A stretch of DNA of 64,000 nt, taken from assembly GCA_025738555.1 (NCBI GenBank), contig JAOVFP010000010.1:2232001-2296000 (forward strand). The letters are read 5' to 3'. Source of the DNA: Cyathus striatus (lineage: Eukaryota > Basidiomycota > Agaricomycetes > Agaricales > Nidulariaceae). The notes below the pieces were generated by a model that made no database searches, was not told the origin of the DNA, and worked only from the letters and a program-made list of their open reading frames with translations. Below are positions 45,744 to 56,629 of this stretch, one piece after another (position 1 is the first letter of the stretch; each line of letters begins with the position of its first letter). A program made the translations under genes and the position numbers.

Positions 45744-48700
45744 TCCGGGGCATCGCGCCAAAGAATGTCCCCGCTCTGCCTCTTCCGCGGCTAGAGCCCG
45801 GGCATCCGGAATATCCGCTTCGGCTCCTACGTCGGCTTCTGCGGGTCCCTCGACCCGCAGGTCCGCGCTCTTTCCAACCCGGCTTCGGGTTCGAAAAATA
45901 GGGAGCGGTCCTCTGGACACCACACAAGCCGAGGACCGCGTTGTTCCCCCTTGTGCGCAGCCGATGCAGGTAAGACTCAACGCTTCCGCTCTTTCCGACC
46001 CCAATGCCCTTCATATTCCACTTTGTAGTACCATCCATGCTCTCCCTACACCCTGTACAGTTTCATATAGCGCTCTAGTCGATTCGGGTTCTACCCATTG
46101 TTTTATGGATTCATCTTTCGTTCGGACACATGCTATTCCTACCTCACCTACTCCACCTATCGCTCTCAGACTTTTCGATGGCACCACCAATCATGTTATA
46201 ACCGAGTTCGTTACACTGCCTGTACTATTCCCTACCGGTGAATGTATTACAGTCGAACTCTATGTGACACCTCTTGATTCCGTGTGTTCTGCAGTCCTAG
46301 GATACAATTGGCTCACCCGCTTCAATCCGTTGATTGACTGGGTATCGGGCTCATTAACATTCCGGACTCCAGACACTTCCGAGCAACTTCCGCTCAAATC
46401 CGGGATCTCGGAACCAGGTTCCGCTTCCGAGGATCCATCTCCGGTCACCTCTGATGAGTCTCTGCCACCTCCTCCTAGCATTTCGCTAATAAACGGTGCC
46501 GCCTTCTCGCGTGCATGCCGTTTAGAGGGAGCACAGACTTTCCGTATCCAGCTTGGTGCTGTCGCTTCCGCCGCTGCCCTCAATCCAGAGGAAGCTCCGG
46601 ATCTCTCTTCAATACCGTCTGAGTATCACGAGTTTGCTGATGTATTTAGCAAGTCCCGGGCAGATACACTTGCCCCTCACCGTCCCTACGACTTAAAGAT
46701 CAACCTAGAAGAAGGTGCTTCACCTCCTGTAGGTCGGATCTATTCCCTTTCCCAATCCGAGCTTTCCGCTCTTCGGGAATTCATCGATGAACATATCCGG
46801 ATCGGATTTATTCAACCTTCACGCTCTCCGCACGGGGCTCCCGTCCTTTTTGTCCGCAAGAAGGACGGATCGCTTCGGCTTTGTGTGGATTTCCGCGGGT
46901 TGAACGCTATTTCTAAAAAGGATCGTTATCCTTTGCCACTCATTTCAGATTTGCTCGACAGTCCCCGTCGCGCCCGTATCTACACCAAGATCGACCGCGT
47001 CATGCGTACCACCTGGTCCGCATTGCTGAGGACGATGAATGGAAAACCGCTTTCCGGACTCGCTATGGATCCTTTGAATGGCTAGTCATGCCCTTCGGAC
47101 TTTCCAATGCACCCGCGGGTTTCCAACGCTTCATGAACGATGTTTTCAAAGACCTTCTTGATGTGTGCGTCATAGTTTATTTGGATGACATCCTTATATA
47201 CTCTGATAACCTTGCGCAACATCGCCAACATGTCAGGGAAGTTTTGCGTCGACTCCGGAAGCACGGGTTGTACGCGCGCGCGGATAAGTGTGAGTTCCAC
47301 TCGGAATCCGTGGAATATCTCGGATATATACTATCGCCCAACGGTCTCACCATGTCTCCAACAAAGGTGAAGACTATTCAAGAATGGCCGGAACCAAGGA
47401 AAGTAAAAGACATTCAATCCTTCCTTGGGTTCGCTAATTTCTATCGGCGTTTTATATACAACTATTCCGACATAGTTGTTCCGCTCACCCGCCTTACCCG
47501 GAAGGGTAATCCGTGGAACTTCTCGGAAAAATGCCGTTCCGCTTTCACTGAACTTAAGGACGCTTTCACGTCGGCACCCATTCTTACCCATTGGGTTCCC
47601 GACAAGCAGCTCATCGTGGAAACCGACGCTTCGGATTACGCGTTGGCTGCTATCCTGTCTATAGTTTCCGATGATGGCGAGATTCACCCTATCGCTTTCC
47701 ACTCACGAACCTTTACACCTCCCGAGTTAAACTACGACACCCACGACAAGGAATTGCTTGCTATCTTCGAAGCATTCCAAGTCTGGCGTCATTACCTGGA
47801 AGGTTCCGGTTCACCCATCGATGTCGTCACAGACCACAAGAACTTGGAATACTTTTCCACAACCAAGATCTTGTCCCGACGACAAGCCCGATGGTCCGAG
47901 TATCTTTCCCAGTTCAATCTAGTGATCCGCTTTCGACCCGGAAAACTCGGGGCGAAGCCGGATGCTCTGACTAGACGATGGGACGTCTACCCTAAAGAGG
48001 GGATAGCGACTACGCTAAGGTCAATCCGCATAACTATCGTCCAGTGTTCACCCAGGAACAGCTTATCACTTCTCTCCGAGCAACCTCACTTATTGTACCT
48101 GCTCTTCGCGCTAGTATCATCATGGACATTGAACAGTTACATACTGACATATTATCAGCTCTCCCTAATGACCCGGTCGCAGTTATCCGAATGCGGACTC
48201 CCGAGAATCGTTGGACTGTAACCCCGGACGGTTTCCTCCGTCTAGATAACCGGATCTATGTTCGGACTCCGGAACCCTTCGGCTTCGGGTTTTACAGTAC
48301 AAACACGACCACCCGCTTTCAGGACACCTTGGACAGAACAAGACCCTCGAGCTAATTCGACGCGAATATACTTGGCCGCTTATACGGACGTTTGTAAAGG
48401 ACTATTGTAAGTCTTGTAATACTTGCATGCGTTCTAAACCACAGCGCCACCGCCCGTACGGAACCCTGAAACAACTTCCGGTTCCCGGACGCCCATGGCA
48501 TTCGATATCTATGGATTTCATAGATCAACTTCCAAAATCATCGGCTTCCAAGTATGATTCTATACTCGTTATCGTGGATCGTTTCTCCAAGCAGTCTATC
48601 TTCATTCCCACTCATACCACTTGCTCTTCTTCCGACCTTGCGCTTCTATTTGTACTTCATGTCTTTTCCAAGCACGGAGTCCCGGAACACATCACTTCCG

Positions 48701-49597
48701 ATCGTGGTTCCGAGTTTGTGTCACATTTCTTCCGCTCCCTCGGTACGGCCCTCGACATCACTTTACATTTCACCTCGGGTTATCATCCCGAAGGCGACGG
48801 CCAAACGGAACGCACAAACCAAACTCTGGAACAATACCTTCGGGCCTACTGCAACTACCAGCAGGATAACTGGTGTGATCTTTTACCTCTTGCTGAATTT
48901 GCTTACAATAATGCACCGAGCGCAACCACAGGAATTTCACCGTTCTACGCAAACAAGGGTTATCACCCGAACCTTGCGATACATCCGGAACGTGATCTCA
49001 CTTCCGCTCGTGCACGGCACTTCGCAGTAAACCTCGAGGAACTTCACGAGATGCTTCGGACCGAAATACTCAGTGCGCAGAAACGTTATCAAGCACTCCG
49101 CCGATGCGCGTCGCAAACCCGCACCCGCATTCCCTGTCGGGACAAAGGTATACGTTAAAGCCGAGTACTTCCGGACAACCCGACCATCCCGGAAACTTGC
49201 AGAAAAGTTCCTAGGACCTTTTGAAGTCATCGCACTTGCCGGATCGCATTCGCGTACCTTGCGCCTTCCAGAACAATTTCGTGCAGTCCACCCAGTATTC
49301 CATGTATCCATGCTTGAACCCAATACTGAAAATACTATCCCAGATCGCATTATTCCTCCACCACCACCTGTCCAGGTTGATGGTGATATTGAATACGAGG
49401 TCTCGGAAATCTTGGACTCTAAACTGGATCGTCGTTTGCGTTGCAAACTGAGGTACTATGTACGCTGGCTAGGGTATGAAGGGACCGATGAAGAGTTTTC
49501 ATGGCTTCCGGCCACGGAACTGGAACACGCTACGGATATCATTGAAGAGTTCCACTCCCGTTATCCGGATAAGCCCGGGCCTACTCCTATTTCTTAA
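45661..49597 (+). pseudogene. Gypsy-2 pol: protease, RT, RNase H, integrase, chromodomain (frameshifted)
   Basis: The aspartic protease signature ALVDSGSTHC is near 46070. RT runs from about 46690 (FVRKKDGSLRLCVDFRGLN) to YLDDILIYS near 47180, with the catalytic aspartates intact. RNase H has ETDASDYALAAI near 47615, HDKELLAIFEAF near 47740 and VTDHKNLEYF near 47825. The integrase zinc-binding region lies at about 48270-48430, with catalytic motifs SMDFIDQLP near 48510, TSDRGSEF near 48690 and DGQTERTNQTLE near 48795. The chromodomain is at about 49385-49570 (YEVSEILDSK, YYVRWLGYEG). Frame changes are evident near 46997, 48003, 48280 and 49135; the one near 48003 is in a G run. As given it cannot make a full polyprotein. 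Confidence 0.88.
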
Positions 49598-49721
49598 TTT
49601 TCACGTTACTTATTATCCGCTTGCAGTTTCACCTTATACAAAAACCAAAAACAACGAATAACAACCAAAAAGCGAGATACAAGTACATTAGAACTTTGGT
49701 AACGTGTTACGATCATTTCCA

Positions 49722-50783
49722 TCACTCCCTCTGCGTCTGCGACTCGACCCGAGCTCCTACTTCACCTTCCGACGCAATCCCGGAACCCGTAACAACTTCC
49801 TCGTACGCATCCGGATCCCGGAGGCGTTCCGCGAGCAGGGTTTCGATGTTGGAAACATGGACGACGTGCTTGGATACTTCGGCAACTACTCGCGACAACT
49901 TACCAAGTTCGCCTACCACTTTACGATTGGTATCCGCGAGGTTTCGAGTTGAGTGATCATCTCCCTTTGCAAAGAGATGATAGTATCGTTCTGCAGCCGC
50001 ATCGCGCTTAGGATGGATGTTGCGACATTCATGGAAGTGGACAAGGAGACCAGATTAGCAGAATCGTTTGCACTAGAGGATCGGAACGATGGACCCGCTA
50101 CTGCGGATGAAGGACGGATCAACTCATCATCCGTGTCGTCGATCCGAGCCCGCTTCATGCTTTGACGAGACGACTGGCGAGATGGCGCAACGGATGGGGG
50201 ACCCATGTGAGTATCCGAGTGTTCGAAGGACCGGATGGAACGGGACTTGTTCCGGCTTTGTTCCGGCCTCGAGTGCTAAGGGAACATTTTCCCTTAAGCA
50301 CCCCGCAAGCAACGCAAGCACTACAGGGAGTTCCTATAAACTATACAGACCGATAATCATGTTTTACTCACCTGTTTGACTCCCTCAAGCGATAACACTC
50401 AGTTCCCCGATCCTGACAGTTTATGCAAGGCACATCATGATATTTCCACCACTTTCCGCCTCATATCCAGAACCCGTCACGTCTCCCGACGCTTCCGACC
50501 CACTCCCGACACTCGTCTCCGTCGGATTTACGACCCGCGGCGTAACCGCATTTGCCGCCGTCCCGGAACGAACAGAGGGAAGTGTTGCCGGTGGAACAGC
50601 TACGTACGCGGCGTTCTCCCGCCTTGGAGCCGGATTTATAGGCCTCGGCTTTGGTCTCGGCTTTCCGGAACTACTCCGGGATGCTGGAGTCGAATTTTCT
50701 GACTGTTGGTTGGCCGCACGATAGGCTAGGAAAGCAGCATAATCTTCCGAAGAAATATTTGCTAGATTGACACTCTTATCCAT
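49722..50783 (-). CDS. Antisense cysteine-rich gene carried by Gypsy-2, unknown function
   Basis: Runs opposite to gag-pol between the chromodomain and the 3' LTR. It starts MDKSVNLANISSEDYAAF at 50783, followed by a Pro/Arg/Ser/Val-rich stretch. After one frame change near 50450 it reads KWWKYHDVPCINC with QDRGTEC close behind (C-x2-C-x5-6-C). A GT donor follows at about 50371. Beyond a short intron there is a second cysteine cluster (about 50270-50310) and then GPPSVAPSRQSSRQ with an acidic DDTDDELIR stretch and helical sequence (49913-50206). It continues after another frame change to the stop at 49722. Duplicated CxxC...C clusters suggest zinc binding; this is inference. The start codon lies only about 140 bp from the 3' LTR, which could supply an antisense promoter. 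Confidence 0.6.
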
Positions 50784-50912
50784 GATGGGGGTTAGAAAGG
50801 AATCAGATGCGCTCTTGTTCTCTTATTTGAACATCTACTGACCAATAGGATTTCTTGTATTATTTTTAGTTATATATTCTCGCACACAGTATGACCTCGT
50901 GGGCTCGGCCCT

Positions 50913-50925
50913 AAAAGGGGGATAC
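50913..50925 (+). promoter_or_regulatory. Polypurine tract of Gypsy-2
   Basis: AAAAGGGGGATAC directly precedes the 3' LTR, the expected site of plus-strand priming. Confidence 0.8.
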
Positions 50926-51691
50926 TGTTATATCCGTGTCCGGATACATCGTGCCGACGTTCCCACGTGACCTTCCAACATACCCGGTCCGTTCCCGGAA
51001 CGTACCCGCTTCGGGTTTACACTTCCCGACGTTCCCGCCCGGGAACGCACCCAGAACCCGTCGGGTTTTCTATCGGGTATCCCGGATACGTACTTTCTCT
51101 TATGACGGCCTCACCGCGTCATCATTCTATTACTCCTCCCTTCCATTCCTACTTATACGTTTCATTATGGCCTTTGTAGATTAGTTCCTTATTCTTCATT
51201 CTGAGCGCGTCATTTGCGCCCCTACTCCGCTTTGCCAAGACTTCATTTCCTACTTACTCCTTTGACTTGTCCTTTGTATAATACTTCTACATTCGTATCT
51301 ACAGGTTCCTACTTAGTATAAGTAGTCTTCCAGATGTAATAGGTAGTCTTTAGTATTCGTATCAACTCTGTACACTTTCTTCCTACTCTAAGTTCTGAAA
51401 CCCGCTCCGGGTTTTCCTTCGGGTTTCTCTCCCACTACCTAGTGTAGTGGCGAAGCCTTCTCTTATACTCTGGAACGTCTTCCTTGGTTACATATCATCT
51501 TCCTCGAAATACGAACCATTCCCTGGGGATATCCAGGCGGCGCAGCACACAAGCTGAAGCCACGGTTCTTTCCGCACTTCCGCTCTACGTTCCCGCACCC
51601 GTACTCACTTCGGGTTTCCGTTATAGTTCTCCCACACCCTCCGGGTGTCTTCGCAACCACTTCTAAACAGGAAGAGAATCGGTACGTAACA
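50926..51691 (+). repeat. Gypsy-2 3' LTR
   Basis: 766 bp, same length as the 5' LTR and nearly identical. The visible differences are GAACGCACCCAG here against GAACGTACCCGG in the 5' copy. Confidence 0.92.
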
Positions 51692-51696
51692 GCACC

Positions 51697-54264
51697 ACTA
51701 TATGTTTCATGTATGTTTTCCATTTTATTCTATGCCACCCGACTATGTCTTTTATGTAGTACATATTTTGTATTTAAACCTGTATACTATGACATTTACC
51801 ATGTGCATTTACCCCCACAATATATGCCATCACATGAATTTATTAGAGCCTTTAACAGTACCTACATTTATTATTTTGTTGATATTGCTGGAGATTGAAA
51901 AGAGTACTTGGCTAAGTGGCTTTGTAATGCAATCATTGTAAGTAATGTGCATGAATAGATAGGTTTGTGCCCCAAAGGTAATATACTAAATAGTTATTAT
52001 GTAATTAGAATGATTGAAGTAAAGGGTGGGATGACACTAAGTACATAGATTCCTAATAGATCATACCAACCTTCCTGGCATTCAATCGGCCAACATGTCA
52101 TAAGGGTAGAAACTACAAAACAGGATAAGTTGACTAAATAACTACTTCTTTCTAACTGATCCTAGACTTTGGACAAGAAAGTGACTGCAAGTCAACTGAG
52201 TCTCGACTATTATCTGTCAGGTACATGACTACGTCTGACCAATGCCAGACTGAGCATTTTTACTGAGGGTCACATATCGTCACAAGGCTCCAGCTAATCA
52301 GACCCAGATCCCATTCAAGATCCCGAAATTGCCTTATAGGGAAATAGAGACCACTCTATAACCCAACTACCTTAAAAGGTAGTGGGAATCTTGTCATGGC
52401 CTTAAATCCCATTTCTTCCATACAGGCTGAGATGTTGTCATGCCTATTGATATCATCTCCAGTTGCATCTTTGACAGAAATTTAAAATCATCGCATCCCT
52501 ACGTGAGGTCTCCGAAACGTTGCTGATGGTGTTTATTTCGCTCGCACGATATCGTCATGTAGCTGGCCCAACTCCAATCACTCGAGACTCGTGCTCTTGC
52601 ATCTCGTTGGTATCAACTCTCCCTTGTCTCCCGCAAACATTTGACATGGGCGAAGCAGTGAGCAAAAATGGTTGAGTATGTTGCTATGGATTTCATGTTC
52701 ATACTAAAAGACCTAGAAAAGCTCCGAAATCCTCTCCGCCAACATTTTCCGGACATGACAAGAGATGGAGGTAAAGCCTTCCCCAGTTGTTGGTGGTCAA
52801 GCGGCCACACTGGGTTAATGGAATTTACATAACTGAGATATCACCTACATTGGTTGCTGGTTCCTATGACTTCTAAATGTGAACTTGTCGGTCAGAATCT
52901 GTTTTAAACAGTTCTTTTATCTTAGAACTCCATAAAATGGAATTCAGCCATCTAAGTTTCCATGCTATAACATACAATAACCAAAAATAAGCCGATAGTG
53001 ACCAGGCAGTACTGTAGATCTGATACATCACACTCTTTTAATTACAAGTCAGACCTATTGTATCGATAGTGTAATTTACAAGCGAGTCCCAAACAGGAAG
53101 GTTTCGTGTCTCTTAGCTAAGCTGACTGACACATGAGGCCAGAGCTCATAGATGCTTATATAGCAGGAGCTTCGGCATGCATCGGTAAGCTGCGGATACT
53201 GAGCTTCCCTGGCTGTATTTTCGCTCCCTTTTCTTTTGTATTTTAATCTATCTTAGTAGGCCATAGATACCGTGAATGGTAAGTCTTGGCATTGAGTATT
53301 AGAACGTACAGTTATACGGTTTATGCACCATAGCAGTACCAATGCTTGGGTCACATTATTTGCATAAATCTGGCTTCATTATACAGCTCCGCATGCAATT
53401 ACAATGCTCCACCATCAGCTTACAATGGTTTTATTCTCAAGGTGTATACCGCATTTAATCATCTGTATGTCTTCTGAAACCTATATATTTCAACCTATTC
53501 AGTGAAAAAAAAATTCTTCTTTCTTAGAAAACAGATACAGTATTGTTCAAGACTTGTAGTTCAGAACAAAAGTAAAAAATAAAATTCTTTGTATATGGTA
53601 GCATTTGCACCTGGAGCACGCTTGCCAGACAGGCCAGCTTTAGGTTGTCTTTACTATGTAATATTTTTATAATACATATGTAAATTACTATCAATGTATT
53701 ATTTGTCTTTGTCACTCATGTGCTGCCATATTACTACGTCACGAAATCGAATTTAGGCTGATGCATTAGGGGAGTTCAATCTTGGCCGTTTTGTCGCGTC
53801 GCTACAGATCAGCCGCTACAGCAACTTGACAGTAACACTTCAATCCTGCCAAAAGATACTTACAGATCTGAGGTAAAACCAGGGTTAAGAATCTTGAAAA
53901 TACCACCCAGAGACTATATTATTATTTTGCGTGCAGTGTATGTATGTGCTGGAGAAATGAGTAAGATCCAGCAGATCGTGCGAACTATTCAACAGTTGAG
54001 GCGAAGCAGTCCGAGACGCACCTTTTAGAGATTCAGGACCTCGAAACAAAAGCATGTATCCATATTTGTATAGGCTTGTTATTACAGCATGTATAATAGA
54101 TCAGTACTACTTTTAATTAGCACTACTGATACATCACCTTTTCATTGTAATTACAAGACCTGATGAATCAACTGTGGTGCATCAAGTGGTGCGACCTCAT
54201 ATATAATACCGAGTTCTCCAGACCCCCACACCACTTAATATCCCAATTTATGAAATCAAGCTCG
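51697..54264. other. No gene recognised
   Basis: AT-rich sequence with only short ORFs. An open stretch near 52560-52640 (plus strand, reading LETRALASRWYQLSLVSRKHL) looks protein-like, but it is too short and interrupted to call. Confidence 0.4.
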
Positions 54265-56083
54265 ATGTCGTACACTAGTCACCTAATCGGTGAAACATCG
54301 ATCCGCTTAACATTTAATTATGTGTCCGGTATGTTATCTTTTCAAGAAGGATGCATGGTGTGTTTAAATATCTTTTTTAGCTGCTACTGTGTCTTCCCTG
54401 GCTTATGATATTGTTATCTCCTTCTTCGATGAGGTATGAATATTGTTAGAAAAAATGCTTATACTTATACTATGTTTACCTTAACTTTTACTTACAGGTA
54501 AAGTATATATGGTGGTGAGTAGATTGTGCTCAGTGGTCTCCGGTTTGTTTATTTGTTCTCTTAACGAATAATAGGGAAATGAATTGGTCGCTACCGAAGA
54601 TACTATATATAATTGCAAGATACTACCCACCTCTATATATACTGTGAGTTGCAGGCCTAGTTTCCTAGTTTCACCAAAAAAAATTACTACAGAACTCACT
54701 CTAACCCCCTAGAATTTTAACTATTCGTGAGCATCTACTCCTACAACGCCAACAAGAGGACAACTCAATAATATATTTAGTACCATTCAACATTGTCACT
54801 ACTGTACCTGCAACATTAACTGTACGTTTTCGCCGATATCACATACATCAGAGATTAACACTTACTACTGTTAGATGTAAATTTTTATCTTCACTATGTA
54901 TGGTGTCGAACTCACGTCTATACAGCTGTGAAGGTATATCTTGGTTCCATGGATGGTAATGTTCTAGAGTTAATGTACGTAATGCCATGGTACTTATACT
55001 ACGTGGTTTCACACATAGCGGTGGTCTGGTTATCATCGCCTCAACAATCGACCTCATTTTCATCTTTCGTGTAAGCGCTATATATGGCAATAGCGTAAAA
55101 GGTACGAATCTTAACCGATATTCAGGGTTACGCTTTCACTAATACTGTCATGAAAAGTTATGTTTCCCCTAGCAGTGATGTTCATCGGTGAGAATATTCT
55201 TTTGTGACGGGGCTTTGTTCTTATTAAGTTTATGAATGATGTATCAGCACAACTTGCAGTGCGATATTCTCTAATATACAGTAGTAATCAATGCTAATGC
55301 ATTGCCATTAGGCGACAGCTACTATTACTATGATCATCACCATTGATCAGTCCCAAAATCAATTCGTTGTCCCAGGATTTGGATGTGGTATAATCGGCCA
55401 AACTGCCTCCTTGCAAGAATTACAAACCGTGTGCTTCTCCATGTCACTTACTCTCCATAGTACGCATGATTTCACTGATGAAACCGAAGTTTAAATCCAT
55501 CTGATAATCTTATACATAGTCACCTTATTTCTGCTTATCATTCGAAAAGCTAGATTTTGGAGTATTTCTAGGGAACAAGGCGGACTAGCTAATATATTCA
55601 GATATAAAGAAAATGAATTCCCACTGCTAACTTCAGTCGCCCGTGATGGAACACTATATTTTTTCATTCTATTCGGTGAGTAATAGCTTCACAGCATCTC
55701 TCTTGCTAATAGGCGCCACGAAATCTAGTAGCATCAATTCCTACAACCTTAGGTGCAGTCGATTTTTCCTTGGACATTAAGGTTGGGTTTTCCAGCTACG
55801 TATTCTAGTATGTTTATCATCCATGTTCTTTTTATTTTCGCCTTATACGCTCCTGCAGCTGGTACATTGCAATGTTGTCATATCTGGTGTGATATCATAG
55901 TGAGATCTCTTAAAATTGCTGTTTCTGACCATGCTTTAGGGATCTCGATTAATATTGAACCTGAGAAAATTAACCGACACCAATGACTCAAATGAAAATT
56001 CTCCTACGCTGTCACGGTCGATCTTCTTTGCTCAAGCTAGTAGAGAGACAAATACATCTGAAGACGACGATCATAACAGTTGA
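54265..56083 (+). CDS. DUF6533-type multi-pass membrane protein gene, possibly decayed
   Basis: Agaricomycete-expanded family of seven-helix-like proteins of unknown function. Exons with good GT-AG sites and phase: 54265-54328 (MSYTSHLIGETS), 54381-54433 (ATVSSLAYDIVISFFDE), 54498-54514 (17 nt) and from 54575 (MNWSLPKILYIIARYYPP). Further family segments are SGGLVIIASTIDLIFIFRVS near 55010-55080, a Cys/Gly segment near 55310-55420, TSVARDGTLYFFILF before a donor at 55676, and the last exon 55940-56083 (GSRLILNLRKL, acidic tail ending HNS, stop TGA). Between 54645 and 54960 I could not build a clean frame, and a TAA follows WFHGW near 54958. The gene may be broken there or have an unrecognised intron. 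Confidence 0.6.
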
Positions 56084-56629
56084 ATTGTTTAGCTCAAAAA
56101 CATCTTTTCATCTTTAGATTTACATATATGTATTATGTTGAAGTATTTATGATGTATATCTCACAGCATCCACCCACATTCATATTGTTTTGTTACTCAA
56201 AACTTAAATTCATTTTGTTCTGATTGTTCGATCATGTGTGTCTCATATAGTTATTCCCACTATAAGTTGGGGACAGTCAAAGGCAGCAAAAAAAATCAAT
56301 GATTTTTTTTTGGTCTCGGACTTCTTTGGGATTGAAAGAGGGATGAAATAGCTTTCGATTAGTACCACTTAAGGTACTCCTCACTGAAATCCAGCACCCT
56401 TATGTAATCATATTACATAAGCGTGGGAAATTAGCTAAGCTACCTGCAGCCCAGGCGTAGCCGGGAAGCACCAGTCACAGCGTCCAACAAGGCGGCAAAC
56501 AGAGGCAAGCAAAATTTTCCTGCCTCTTTCTGCCGCACCACCAGCACGCACCAAAAAGCATCTCAGCATCCAAAGTTCAAATCAGCGGTACCGTAGTCGT
56601 AAAATAGTCTTCTTCCTGCCCATACAACA
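56084..56629. other. Leader region of the DIRS-like element and flank
   Basis: Contains a palindrome, CTTATGTAAT-cat-ATTACATAAG, at 56399-56421. From about 56430 the base composition becomes GC-rich, marking the likely left part of the DIRS-like element; an exact terminus was not found. Confidence 0.4.

Larger units (their letters stand above)
43595..51691 (+). mobile_element. Complete Ty3/Gypsy chromovirus-type retrotransposon (Gypsy-2)
   Basis: Two 766-bp LTRs (43595-44360, 50926-51691) begin TGTTATATCC and end GTACGTAACA. I could find only about two differences between them (near 43717 and 43722). The target duplication GCACC lies at 43590-43594 and 51692-51696. The internal region has gag with a CCHC knuckle, protease, RT, RNase H, integrase and a chromodomain on the plus strand, plus a cysteine-rich gene on the minus strand. 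It is CpG-rich in a CpG-poor setting, so it arrived recently. Several single-base frame changes interrupt gag-pol. Confidence 0.92.

Noticed and set aside
52560..52800. Possible F-box-like gene fragment
   Set aside because: A single short protein-like stretch with stops around it; not enough to assign a family.
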